Shown in pieces: positions 33,614 through 47,298 of a stretch of DNA of 64,000 bases. Origin of the DNA: Lumnitzera littorea (lineage: Eukaryota > Streptophyta > Magnoliopsida > Myrtales > Combretaceae). The DNA lies in assembly GCA_024138015.1 (NCBI GenBank), contig JAMXBB010000004.1:9690877-9754876 (forward strand), written 5' to 3'. Under the pieces are notes generated by a model. The model saw only the letters and a list, made by a program, of their open reading frames with translations. It was not told the DNA's origin and made no database searches. Both the position numbers and the translations under genes were made by a program. Each line of letters starts with the position of its first letter. The stretch's first letter is position 1.

Positions 33614-34852
33614 ATGATAATTGTGCTTGTTAAAACACTTGTAATCTAGTGGTATAAATAATGATTTTTCAATATAATAGATCATGTTCGGTTCCCATTC
33701 TCCCAAGTTGTAATATGAAAGTAGTGGGATAAAAAAGTATGAAAAGGTGATATTTATTGGTCATATCTCACAACCATGTGCTATATATTTGACCAAAAAC
33801 ATAATTCAATATAAGAAGCATCACATTTTATTTTGGATTCATATCATAAGCAGTATTTAAATTTTTTCAAAATATACAATTTACCACATGTACTTTCATA
33901 TCTAATTAAAATTTTCATGATCATTTTTATTACTTGGACTAACTTTATTAAGTCTCTTTACTAACATAGATATAAGAATAAATCAAGAATCGACTCATAA
34001 TCGCTAATAGGTTAAATGACCCATTTTTTAAGTGGATTGCAACTCATTCTGCCTTAAGCGACCGCTCTAGCCACCCTAGATCGAGAATACCTAACGATCA
34101 CTCGATTAAGATTTGTATAACTCTCTATAAGTGGTTACTAATCATCCCTTACCCTTAAGGTGGCTAAAATATTTAATTTCTAGTTTATCTATATATTCAC
34201 ATAAGTAAATAGATTTAATAAAGTTAATTCATGATAATTGTGCTTGTTAAAACATTTGTAATCTAGTGGTATAAATAACGATTTTCCAATGTAATAGATT
34301 ATGTTCAATTACCATTCTCCCAAGTTGAAATATGAAAGTAGTTAAGACAAAAAAGTACGAAAAGGCGATATTTATTGGTCATATCTCACAACCATGTGCT
34401 ATATATTTAACCAAAAACATAATTTAATATAAGAAGCATCACATTTTATTTTGGGTTAATATCATAAATAATACCTAAATTTTTTCAAAATATACAATTT
34501 ACCACATATACTTTAATATCTAATTAAAATTTTCATGATCATTTTTATTACTTGAACTAACTTTATAGAGTTTCTTTAATAACATGGATATAAGAATGAA
34601 TCCAGAATCAACTCATAGTCGCTAGCAGGTTAAATGACCCACTTTTTAAGCGGATCACAACTTATTTTACCTTAAGCGACTGCTCCAACTACCCTAGATC
34701 GAGTGAGAGTACCCCAACAATCACTCGATCAAGGTTTGTGTAACCCTCTATAAGTGGCTATCAACTACCTCTTACCATTAGGGCGGTCAAAATATATAAT
34801 TTTTGGTTTATTTATATATTTACGTTAGTAAATAGACTTAATAAAATTAATT
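33614..34852. repeat. 620-bp tandem duplication
   Basis: Units 33614-34230 and 34231-34852 are similar along their whole length. Shared stretches include atgataattgtgcttgttaa, catatctcacaaccatgtgc, ttaatgaccca-type text, ccctagatcgag and ctctataagtgg. Each ends in taaaattaattca or similar. Copy II of the segmental duplication has at most one such unit, much shortened. Confidence 0.88.
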
Positions 34853-35564
34853 CAAATAGTAAAATGACCATAAAAACTTTAATTAAACAATAAATTTATT
34901 TTTTTCAAAATATAATTAATAAAGTGCATATTTTTTCACACTTTGAATACTATTTATGACATTAACCTATTATTTTTAGGCTTGGAAAAGATCAGCCCAT
35001 CAAGTGCACACATGGAGGCCTTAGAGTTGAATAGAAGTGAAGAGTGAAATATAATGAAAAGATACATTTGAAGACTGAAGTCACTATATACTTACTAGCC
35101 CTCGAGAGTACAGTGAATATTTAAGAAATGAGTACCCTTGAGGTAAAGTAAATATGCTCGTCTAGATGGAGATGGAGAGAGAAAGAGAAGATATGGCGTC
35201 GCATCCAAAATCTTTGAAAAATCCAAAAGGACGGAGCATGGTTGAAATAATATGACATTGCAATAAATCGCCGTGGGTTATGAGAAACCAAATAGGTTTA
35301 TACCATAATAGTATTGCTGACTTTACATTAAATTGTTAATAGGTAACGTATCCTGAGATAATATATATTTTTAAGTAACTTATTCTATATTTTTATGTAC
35401 CACGTTAATATTTTAAGAAAAAAAATTCAAAAAACTCTATACTTTATCTTTAAATTCTATAATCAAAGTTTCTTAATTATTTTAAAAGATTTTTAAGAGT
35501 TCCATTAATATATTTTTAACAAATAAAAACTTAAAACAAGAAAATTAGAGGAAACGGGTTCCTC

Positions 35565-35586
35565 TGACAAGGGATGTCCCTTGTCA
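35565..35586. other. Perfect 10-bp-arm palindrome
   Basis: The arms tgacaaggga and tcccttgtca are separated by tg. Too short a loop for a normal transcript hairpin; possibly chance. Confidence 0.6.
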
Positions 35587-38039
35587 AGAACAAGAAACGC
35601 CACATCATCACAGAGCAGCGCCGAAGGAGTGCAAGTAACGTTCCTCTTCCATGGACATGTGCGCCAAGACAAGCCAATAATTTCCCGCGATAATACTAAT
35701 CAAATACTCCATAAACGGTCAGGAGTATTAGTTGCATGCCACATATTCCTCGTTCGAATTTCAAGAGTAAATTTATTGGCATCAAATAAATGTTGCTCTA
35801 AAAAATAAAGATATCCAAACTATTTTTACAGCTTTTTGAATAAGTTTGGATTAAGAATTTTTTATTCATTTAAAAAGTAAGCTAATTGGTTTAATTTACA
35901 GTCAATTTAAATTAACCTATTTAATAAATTTACACTTTTAATCGATGGACCAATCTATTTAATTCTTTTATTAAATGAGTTAAGGTTGAAAAATAGGTTA
36001 AACGAACCCAACTCATTTCTTAAGGGCTAAAATGGACTAGACTAAACTAGCATATTTAACCCACTTGTATACATTTACTCAAAAATGGACTAAAACAAAC
36101 ACAACAATCCTTATTTCCAAGAAGAAAAAAAAAAATACATACACACATAACAGCTGTTGAAAACTCGATGGTGGCATAAAAAGAAACATTTCAAGACAAA
36201 GATAGGAAAATAAAACAGATGACATTTTATTTACTTGTAATTTTCCCTAATATCTACTTTTATTTAGAATCATATGTATTATTTACTTTATAATTCCTAA
36301 TCCTATGTTCAATATTTATCCAACTATACTATCTATCACTAATGTAAACTCCTCTTTTAGCCTCAAGCCTTTGTTTTTCTTCTACATTTAACAAAGTATT
36401 AGTATATTTTAGTGCAACTTTTACATTCAAATATCATTTTTGCAAAGTTATTGGGAATCAAAGTAGGATCGAAGCTCATGTATAACTTTTGACTCTCGAG
36501 CAAAGTTATATTCACATCTGACTTAAACCTAATTTAGTTAACAACTGAATTTAGTGTAAGAATATAATTAACGAAAAACACAAATAGAGAATCATTTAGA
36601 GGTATGAAAACTTAACCTCTATGTATATTTCAAGTCTGGAGGGTCGTATGACTCCAAAGATTCAAGGATCCATACCATATGGTGCATGATGCGCCGATAC
36701 ATACGTGAACTTCCCCCTGGAGCATCTACATGCTAAGGGCTCTAGATCCGGTAAAAGACATACACAAGTACATGGAAGCACATGTTTATGGTCAATCGCC
36801 AATTATATATTCCCATTATAAACAATCTATTATTTTAAACGTGGGTGACAACTGCCTCATTGACTAAACCATAAACAAAGACTACCAAGTTAGACTAATT
36901 ATTATACAATCCAAGAATATAAATTGCTTAAACATTATTAAATTATCTGCCATGTACTGCTGTGGAAAATGTTTAGAAGCTTTTTGAAAACATTCGTTAA
37001 TTGCGGAAAGAAGAAATTTTTTATACTTGAACATTATCATAAGGCATATGATTATCATTGGAGATGTAAAATGTATTTTCTTTAAGCTTTTTAACAAGTG
37101 TTCTGAATATATCTCTTAATTTGAACTAAACAACAAATATGACAATTGCTTTATTAAGTCATAATAGTTATCTTATCTTTACGACTTTTGTGTAATATAA
37201 TGATGTACTTGAAAAACAATCAATCCCCAAATCATCTATGACATACTTTCTCGACTATACGTTGATATGATGGGATTTTGATGTAATGGACATTCAGAAA
37301 CCTTACTTTATTATCTTGGGGGATGTCCTTATAATTTTTTTTTTTAAAGATTTTTTTAAAGTATGTTAATTTTTATATTTTTAGAAAACTTTAAAACCCT
37401 AATTTGAATGCTGTAAATTGAAGAAAAAAAGAAAAAACCTAAAGTTATAACTTTTTGAAAAACCGTTTCTGATTATCTTCCTTTTTTTTTTCGAACACTC
37501 TTAAGTTAGAGAAAATTTATTTTACTGAAACTGAATTGAAGAAAACCCTAAACTTAAATAATTTTCTGAAAAAAGAATTTATAAAAAAAAATAATACTAT
37601 GAAGAAAAAAAACACATGCAAATGCAAATATTGCTAATGCTCTAATCATGCAATTGTCATAATAATCAAGTCATGCAAAAACAATCGTAGCATATATAAT
37701 CATGCAATCAAATTGTTTAAGCCTAACATGTGATCGTGAATCAGGCAGATTTATTCATATTGTCATGCAATTATATTAATAATGGATTTGATATGCATGG
37801 ACTATCCTAATGTGCAATTACAACTGACAATAAGTAAATTTTAATTTAGGCATGCATAATTAATTAAAAAAAGCATTAATTAGTGAAAAGCACATATTAA
37901 AATATTTTTATTGGTCAATACTTGTGTTTCTTTAAAGCACCTAAGGAACCAATGATTGATAACGAACTTTCATAATTCACCTAACATATTATACCATTAA
38001 ATCTTTTTTCCTAATCATATTTATAGTTATGATGGTATC

Positions 38040-38640
38040 TATTTATTAATGGTCGTTACCGTTGGAGTAAGGATTCAAATGTAATGGTCACATAAATAAA
38101 GTGTGCCAAGCCATACTACATATAACTAAGAAAATAACTTAAATTTCGTATATGGGATAATTAAGAAAGATAGGATAAAGAGGAGGAGTAATCAATTTCA
38201 GTAAAGCTTTAACACCTATGATGATAAGTGGAGAAGTGCGATGATATCAAACTTTATAAGCACTGAAAATGTATGTTTTTGAAAGGATTAAGTTTTTTAT
38301 TTATTTAAGTATGGAATCCAGCAAAGTAAGGCGGGAATTTCTCCTATCAAAATGAAGGAAGGAAAGGGATACTTATAGAAGAGAGTCATTAATTTCATTC
38401 GTTAGATTATAATGGTAATCGATGGTCAGAATTAAACCCTTCTTTTTATGGACCTCAGGTGGATTCATTTAATAGGTTTAAGTCGAATAAAGGCCTTATT
38501 TTTTTAGTATGAGCTAGATCGAAAAATGTTAGATCAGAAGAACCAATCTTATCACCTTAAGTTAGAAAGTTAAATCCATTTTGATTATGGGGCTCGTGAC
38601 CTAAATTTGGATTTAGCCCTCTATAGTTATTTAGGTGCTT
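38040..38640. repeat. Dispersed LTR-like repeat, copy 2
   Basis: It matches 14290-14940 in several collinear blocks, including the TATA-like atacttatagaa. Ends not defined. Confidence 0.5.
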
Positions 38641-38779
38641 TGAAAAATAAATTATTTTAACAAAAAAACTAATAAATTTTCACTACCTATTTATCTCAAC
38701 TATAGAGTATTTTAATTTACTTTGGATGCGTGCAAGATAGTCAAGAGAATAATCATATTGCCGCAATATAACTTCACAC

Positions 38780-40780
38780 GTGAAACCATATGGAAATAAA
38801 ACCAATTATATGAACCTTGAATTTATTGTCAATTTTGCTATTTCCATATAAATATGATAGCAAAATAGTAAAACTTTTTACATGTTCGTGTAATCTCTAA
38901 TCAAGTGACAGAAATGGAAACTAAGTGTACTTTACTTGTGCTCGTGAAGTTTGAAAAAGCGGCATTTACTGGTCATATATCACAATTACATAATATAATA
39001 TATATATATATATATATATATAACTATTATATAACATAATTAAATATAGTAAGCACTATTGGGCTTTGGAAAGATAAGCCCATCAGCTGCACCCATGGGA
39101 GCGTTAGAATTGAATATAAGGGGAGAGTGAAAAATAATAAGGCGATGCATTAGAAGACCCCACCTGTTGGAAGGCCACGAGATTGGAATGAATGCTGACC
39201 CTGGAGAGGACGGTGAATTAGTTAGCTAGTCATTTTTACTGCAGAGCTTTGGGCAATTTACCGCGGAGTGATGTATTGTTCGTAAAAGAATTTCCTTTCT
39301 CTTAAAATCAATATCAACTCTAGAGTAGCTATTATTCTCTTGTGTAAAAACTTCAATTACAAACTTCCTTTCCATTACGTTTTCAATGCTTGTAGAGAAA
39401 AGATCTCCCACCTTCAGCAATAAACGATTAATATGATTCCAAGAGAAGTCAACCCAGTCGTGGATGCGGATTGATGCTTTTGTACATACCATTTCTCTTA
39501 TAATATAAAGCTCGGCTAATTATATATATTTAAAAAAAAAAAGAAAAGAAAAGAAGAAGTAATGATAATGTGCATCCGAAAGCATTTGCATGGAGAGGAG
39601 ATCTGGAGTCACATCCAAAATCTTAAAGAAATCTGAAAGGACAGAGCACAATTGAGATAAATACTAATCAAAGACATTGTGTAGTCGGAAATCACATGTT
39701 ACGTATTCCTCATTTGAATTTCAAGATTAAATTCGTATGGATGAACTAAATGTTGCTAATATCTTTCTTCCTTGTAATTTTCCCCAATATAGGATCTTTA
39801 GATTTTTATGTAGTTTTATTTATAATCATTTGCATTGTTTCTTTGTAATTTGTAATCCTATGTTCAACATTTATCCAACAATATTTTATATCACCATAAG
39901 TCTAATGTAAATATTTACATTTCAATATTATTTTTCCATAGTTTTTAATGATTCAAAATAGAATTTGATACCACGTATAATTTTAAATTCTAAAGAAAAG
40001 TTTTATATTCACACTTAATTTGTACTTCGTTCAATTTATAATGAAAAATATAGATAAAAGATACTATTTAGAAAGATAAAAACTCTACCTCCCCATTCGT
40101 TTCGAATCTATAGTTTTTTTTTTTGTTTAATCCCATACACTATATACCAAGTGATATTGGGCATTTAATCAATGGATTCGACTTCAGTATCCTATGAATC
40201 CAAAGATTCAATGATCCAAAATACAGATGACATGGTGCATAATGCACCGGATGCATAGGTGAACTTGCCCGGGGAGCATTTTCTTAGGGCTCTAGATCCC
40301 CTAAATGCTTAAACAAGTCCACAGGTCTAAGGTCAATTGCCAATTATATACTTCCATTATAATCAATCCATTATTCTAGAACTGCCTCATTCACTAAACC
40401 CTAAACGAAGATTACTAAGTTAAACTAATTATTATACAATTCAAGAATATAAATGGCTTAAACATGGTTAAGTCATCTGCCAAAAACTAAATAATAAGGA
40501 AAATGTTAAGGAGTTTTCTAAAAGCACTCATTAATAATCAAAAGAAGAAATTTTTTGAATTTTTTTTAATGTACTTAATTTTTCATAAGCTTTTAACAAT
40601 CATTAAATATAGAAGAAACATGTATTTTAAAGCTTTCAATGAGGGCTACAATGAATAACTTATTAAGTTATAATAATTTCTTATTTGTATAACTTTTAAG
40701 TAATTATGACATACTTGAAAGTCAATCAATTTCCAAATTATATATTTATGTAATTGGGCTATTGGATTTTGATTCCATCA
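38780..40780. repeat. Diverged segmental duplication, copy II
   Basis: Shorter partner of 32970-37310; an (AT)n run at 38998-39022 stands where copy I has the 620-bp repeats. A stretch at about 39230-39560, which includes an 88-codon minus-strand open frame of unknown nature, has no counterpart in copy I. Confidence 0.7.
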
Positions 40781-40789
40781 TTGAGTGAT

Positions 40790-43700
40790 GGAAGAGCATA
40801 AAACTCTTCATGGCCACGCTCGAATTATGAATTTTGAAAATTTTAATTGTTGACAAAATCTTGAAGGGGATTCGTCACATTAGATTATTATTATTTTGAG
40901 CACTAAGGAAAAAGATAATGGAATTCAAACGCTCATTACCAGAAATTTTATTGTGCACCCCACCAAGAGTTTCTTAGTTTATATTGGAAATCCCAATAGC
41001 AAGCACTCAACAAATCGCCGCATGAAACTGCATGTATAGTTGTTAAGAAGAAGTATTTGGATTGCAGACATGCAAAAGCGATGGTAGAAAAAAGGATAAG
41101 GCGGCAGCATGAAACACGTGGAAGGTTGGCTTAGACACGACCGGTGCTGATCCATAAACCAATCCGAGACCTACCTCATGGGGTGGGGATCCAGCCGATG
41201 GGCAGGTCTTGAACTGCTCATGGACCTGCTGGGCCCACAGGGTCTCTTGGGTAATTCGCCACCCAACACCCATGAGCGGGTCTATGGCAGTTTGAAATGA
41301 AATTAAAAAAAAAATTATTATTAATTAGTGAAAAAGAAATTATCAAAAAAATAAAATATATATAATTTAAAAGTAGGGATATGTTAAAGTATTTCCACGT
41401 GATAAGAAAAAATTCTTTCTCCTTATGTGCTGCTACTAAAAACATAAAAATAATACCTTTAATGTATACGTGGTTTAGTACATAATCTGAATAGATTTTC
41501 AACACAAAAAAAAAAAAAAAAAAAAATTATTACTTAGCTATACGGAACCGTTGTCTTTTGATCTTCCTTCTAAGTTTTTATCCCACTAATATTACATTCA
41601 ATTTGGATGCACTTCTACATAAATAGATACAAACCCCTTTCAATTTATTTAGAAATAAATTAAAAATTATATGGCTTGTTTTTGTCAAAGTTTTTCTCAA
41701 GTTTATAACAAAAAAAAAAAAAAAGGTTGGTTCCGTTGCCCATTTGGGAACCCTTCAAACCGGGTAGTGGCCCTGTGCGTGACTCTAGTGGTAGGTGACC
41801 ACTGAAAAAAAAATGTAAATCCCATATGTATTTTCTCTATGCCTCTTTTATTTTATTGAATTGTTATATTTACCAGAATTAATTTTATGGATTGAGTTTT
41901 TTTTTCACTAATTGGTGTTTGTGTTTGTATTCCGTTTATTATATATTGTTGTCTATGAAAGCAAGAACAGTGTCTGTATTGAGTTTTCTCAATAAATAAC
42001 AATATATTATATAATTAAATCAAAGATGAGTAAGGGCACTAATTAAGAGATGAGAGGAGATTTTTTATAGTTCGGTCACGGCATAGTGACTTTTAAAAAA
42101 TTATCGATAATCTCAATTTTCTGTAAATCATGCCTATTAACGAGAAAAGCAAAACTATTGACTAAAAATAAAAAAAAATGAGACTGTGGATACTTTTAGT
42201 AAAAGTTATTGACAGTAAACAGTATTTTATAGAAGCTATCCATAAAAACTATTGACATTCATAGGCACAATTTTATTATAAATAAATGGTAATCTACCAA
42301 TTTTTTAAAAGTAATCATTCTATATGATCATTTTTAATGATCAAACCATAAAATTTTTCTAATTAACGACAGATGAAAGGTAAACTCTATATCCAAACTC
42401 ATAGAGCATGTGTTAAAAAATAGAAAAAGAAACTAGGCATTCACCATTTGTGCATTTCCATTACTAAAAGAATATATGTAATTTTGGACGCAAATCATTT
42501 TGAACCATAAAAAAGGGTAAAAAAAATATTCTAATACAATTCTCATTGCCTCCATGATCTTTTGTATAAGTCTACTTCCTAATAAAGAAGGAGCACCACT
42601 TTGTATTGCATTAAATTAAATAATTTGACTTTAGGACTATCGTTCATTAAACATCTAAATTTACATGGATCTGTTTTTTATTTATTCCACCAATTTTTTC
42701 TTGCTAATAGAAGGAAAATAAAATCTAGCTAGTTCTAGGTGCTAACCATATTCCTAGTTCATATGATCAAGGACAAGCATATCCCACGTGCACCCACAAA
42801 ATTATTCATGGACACCATTTTCAACTAGATCTTGGTATTTTCTCGTTTCAATTTTGTCGGATTATGGAAATACCTTGTTCTTAAAGTATTGTCTTTACGG
42901 TTGGGGTAATTAAACACCTAAATAATTAAAATAATAAATATATCCATTATGTTGAGTGAAAAGAGCTGAGAGCTTAAGATATTAAATTATATGGCTTCTT
43001 CATCTATACATCATCTTTTTGTAGCCTTCATTCTGTCTCATCTTAACCAAATCATTGACTCTAATACTACTTATACACATTTATAAATTTAGTATCATAT
43101 TTAACTCAAGACCTTAAGGTATTAGATTGTACATCTTTTCTATTTAAATATCCTTTATTTAATTTTTATCTTCGCAACTTGAGATTTCTTATCCCAACAC
43201 ATTATGCATAGTGTTGAAATGTGATTTATGGAGACATTTTTTTTTAAAACTATATGTGTCTATAATTTAACAAACTATTTCAATCGTGAGCACAGTCAAA
43301 AGAGAAAGTTTTATCAAACTTGTGCAGATATGTGCGTGTAGATCAAAATATTGCCTATTGATTGTACAAGCTATAATCTAATGGTGGTAATTCAAAGGAA
43401 AAAAAGAGTTCGATGACAAGATGATATTGACGTCAAATTAACAATTATCATGTCCCTTATCCCCGGATCACGATTGAGGTACAGACTTTTCATATTAGTG
43501 TCTCAAGACTCAAGCTATGTGTTTACGTTTCAGGTACCGAACGATTAAATATTCATAATGGTAATTTCATCGAAACCTCCTAAAACCAATATCCAAGTCT
43601 GTTTGTCTCCATATGTCTAATACCAGTCGCCAAGATATATCGTAACAACAGTGATATGACATGTAGACTATGATATGATATATAAGAATAGATGACAATT

Positions 43701-43850
43701 TGATCGGCGGAAGTATTTAGATTTACAGCCACCTATGGTAGTTATTCAAGTACGATAATAAAACGTTAAATTTTTTTCGGATCTTATCTATTATTAAACA
43801 TTACACAAACATCTCATTCATTACGGATCATTTTTTCTTATACTGTGTAT
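40790..43850. other. Intergenic spacer
   Basis: A locally GC-richer stretch at 41060-41290 (gggcccacagggtctc, cacccaacacccatgagcgggt) gives open frames but no gene signature. The rest is AT-rich, with A-runs at 41500-41526 and 41709-41724. Confidence 0.5.
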
Positions 43851-43859
43851 AGAACTAAA

Positions 43860-44259
43860 AATAAGTCAAGTTAAACTGAGTTTTTAAAAATTCTAAAGTT
43901 CAATTCATTCAAAAACTATCCTATTCAAGCTAAGCCATGCTTTTACTAAATTTAAAATTATGGGTTAAAACTTAACTTGTTTAGATAAATAAGCTTTATT
44001 TTAAATTCAAACTTAATTCGTTTACAAATCAAATTTGAGTTGAACCGAGTTTAAAGTAAACTAAGCTTAAACTTACTCATAAATCTAAATATACAAAATA
44101 AATAAATATATAAATAGATTAATAAATAACAAATAGGATTAGATCATATTATATATATATATATATTATCTCATATAGTATTATATATTTTTATATATTA
44201 TATAAATACTAGTTTTTGGATTTTATTATATATTGTATATTATATATATAATATCTATA

Positions 44260-44300
<41 letters not shown>

Positions 44301-44340
44301 TCATGAGCCCGTACAAAAGAGAGAACTTGGCTCATTTATT
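43860..44340. repeat. Dispersed AGCTCGAG-type repeat, copy 3, with (AT)n expansion
   Basis: Pieces such as gtcaagttaaactgag and cttgtttagataaataagc resemble the family at 2.2 kb and 24.2 kb. The segment includes long AT dinucleotide runs at 44150-44165 and 44265-44296, which can self-pair. Confidence 0.5.
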
Positions 44341-44721
44341 AATCAAATTCCAGATCTTATAGTTTCCGCACAGCTTGGTCCAAGTCAGGAAATATAATAA
44401 AAGTTCAAACACCCTTGTTATATTTACTCTTAAAGAAAACCACCAGATATTTGTTTATGCTAGTACAAAAGTTTGATGAAGATCGACAAGCCGTAATCTA
44501 TTATACCAATTTCTTAGAGTTTAGACTTGGGATGGTCTCAAAACAATGCTTAAAAATCGAGATTATTTTCAAATTTAATGTGTGAAATTTAAAGATGCTC
44601 GATATCATATATTCCATCTTACTTTTATTTTTTACTATACATATTTGAAAATTAAATTACTACATTTTACTCATTAAATTTACCGTCTTGCATTGTCCCG
44701 TATAATGTTGCAAATATGACT

Positions 44722-44961
44722 TGAACTATAGCCTAAAGTTTAATTTACTAACTAAACTTTCAACATATCAAATTTTGTATCCAATTGAAATTTTTCATGT
44801 TATCATTAGTACTTATTACACATACATGCAACATATGTCTAACTTTAATTACTGACTATACTAAGCAAAAAATAAAAATGGTAGAAAATTTTTAATTAGA
44901 TACCAAATTTGACAAATTAAAAGTTTATGTAGTAAATTAAACTTTTAACCAAAGTTTAGAT
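44722..44961. mobile_element. Hairpin MITE-like element
   Basis: The left arm ctaaagtttaatttac...aactttcaacatatcaaatttt...caattgaaattttt pairs with the right arm, whose reverse complement reads aaaagtttaatttac...aacttttaatttgtcaaatttg...taattaaaaatttt. The arms are roughly 70-80 bp around a centre of about 80 bp. No clear target duplication. No coding capacity. Confidence 0.6.
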
Positions 44962-44969
44962 GGTATTAA

Positions 44970-47290
44970 CAATATCATCTCTCTAGCAAAATGATGTGAC
45001 ATGTGTTTGGTTAAAGATTGTTAATGAACATGTTTAGAAGTTATGTAGTAAATTTCATAAATAAATATCCAATTATATATTATATTTTATAATTTGGGAG
45101 GGAAATTGAAAATATAAAATCCTCAAAATTTAGTCAATGATCTTGATGGTTTCGCTTAAACAATTAGGTACATTTGTTTCTAGAAAGATATTTTCCTAAC
45201 CTCAAACATTATGGTAATAGTCTTTATAAATAACAAATATTATCAATTATAGGAATAAATAATGATGAAAAGCAACATCAATTGCTAGTCACTAGTAACG
45301 GTGGTTAGCAACTACATGAAATATGATTGAAAAATAGGACAAATGATTTCTTTTTTTAAATAAAAATTGTTTTCCCCATTCATTGATAAAAGGTATGTAG
45401 ATGCTTAATAGGAGAGGAACCATAACAGTCATCCTCACTCCCTCTTTGGACCATCTAGATCCTACAATCCCACGAGTAAATAGAAAGTTGGATCTATATT
45501 AGATCTTACATAAATTGACCCATATATTCTTCTATGGAAAGAGTCTAGTTTAAAAAATGATTTGAATAGGAGAAATATACTATGCTAATGTATTTTAATG
45601 GACCACATTTTACAATCGGATACTGATAAGTACATTAAACTATTTATATGGCGAAGACCTCTTATATCTCTAGAATAATGATGTAATTATCAGGGATATA
45701 CTTTATCACTAAACTAATAGCCCGTCATATGAAGCCTCCCTAATAAAGTCTTATGTAACAAAAGCAAGAGAAAATCTATTCTATCTATCATTTCTTTAGT
45801 TCCACATGGCCATTGGTTGAGTCATTTATCTCACATTATTAGCTATTACTTATAACATCATTCATCATAACTTTTAATATTAGTGTGATAATAGTCAACC
45901 AAGACCATATGGAGAAAACTTTGGAAAAAGTTCCACAAAACAAATATGCCTTTAATCATTGAATTCTGTAGGACTTGCTAATTACATCAAAATCACTATG
46001 TATTTAAGCTTGAGGTAATTGTCAATTTTATACTTAAAATTTGAAATTGCTAGATTTCATTAACAATCCAAGTTTCAATTGTCAAATTTACCACCTTTTT
46101 TATAGTTATACTCTCTAGGTGATAATTATTTGTCATTTAAGCTTATTAAAGATAGTAGAAATAGTGAATTTGATAAGTTTTAATTGGTTAATCCAATAGC
46201 AACCTTAAATTTGATGCGTAAAGGTCAAATAAATCATGTGAAATTCATATAGTAATTATAATATTATCCCGTGAATTCTACATCCATCCATCTTTAAAAT
46301 TGTTACCATGAAATTCCGTGCTTGGTCTCCTATCATGTTAGTGGTGAACATTATGAAAAAGACCATTTAAGACTACCAATAGTGAATTTACTAGAAAGTT
46401 CTGCAATAATTCACTTCGCTTTAAATCAAATTATAGAGAAGTTATTAACAAACGCGTGGAAGATGCGTATAAAAGGGATTTCGTGGTTCAAATTAAACAT
46501 CACTTTACGAGACAACAATAAGCAATGATTGGAGCCTCAACATCAAACTGATATGTAAGTAGAAATAGTATGAATATCTTTCGGGAAAAAAAAAAAGAAA
46601 TGAAAAAAAAGATTAAAAGTGAGTAGATAATTCTATTATACCTTATTTTATACTCTATAATATCTTACTCAATTAATAAATTCTAAGTAAGTTTATAAAG
46701 CTCAAAAGTATGTTTCAAATGCAATTTTTCGTAACATGCTTTCTATACAAGGATCAATCCGAATTTGGGTTTTAGGCTCAATAATTGAAATGAATTTGAC
46801 TCTTTAGGTTAAGATAATAGAGCTTAAAAAGTAGAGTTCGTGAAGTTCGAAACGATCAAGGAATATTTAATATGATAAACTTAGAGTGGGGTCTATTTGA
46901 TCAGTCCGTTCAATACTAACGTTTCTAAATTTGGCTCGTGTACAAAATAGACCTTTACTAGGCTAGATTCAAATGGAGCCCATTTAGGGGTCCATTTATG
47001 AACAAATTCACGATGATAGTTTATCATCATTATGATCAAACAGATGTGATCAATAGCCATTTCCTATAAATACCAACCTCATACCTCATTTAAAAAAGGG
47101 GGATTTAGCGAAAATCCTGTCATGCTATCAGATTTACTCCTCAAAAGATCAAACATCGATCATTTCAAGAACATAACACTATTCATTGGCAATAGTGAGG
47201 TTCGATATAATTATGCTTCTCCACTTGTCACATTGTACATTTGAGCTAATTGAGACTGTATGCTTCTCTTCCTTACCACATCTCTCTCAC
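44970..47290. other. Intergenic spacer
   Basis: No supported gene. A 68-codon plus-strand frame near 46.3-46.5 kb has no signature. Confidence 0.5.
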
Positions 47291-47298
47291 TCATCCCT

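Larger units (their letters stand above)
32970..37310. repeat. Diverged segmental duplication, copy I
   Basis: Collinear with about 38780-40780. Landmarks are ggaaactaagt (33598 and 38918), gatcagcccatcaagtgcac with gataagcccatcagctgcac, cgcatccaaaatcttt with cacatccaaaatctta, and cacatattcctcgttcgaattt with tacgtattcctcatttgaattt. Further on are ccaaagattcaaggatcc with ccaaagattcaatgatcc, and agggctctagatcc in both. Copy I is longer because of the MITE at 33090 and the 620-bp tandem duplication. No coding region is recognisable in either copy. Confidence 0.75.

Noticed and set aside
41043..41505. GC-richer stretch with 76- and 95-codon frames as a gene
   Set aside because: No recognisable domain, and the second frame runs into A/T-rich text; composition alone explains the frames.
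44148..44296. AT palindromes as an origin or matrix-attachment site
   Set aside because: Simple (AT)n expansion in a repeat; nothing in the sequence supports a specific function.
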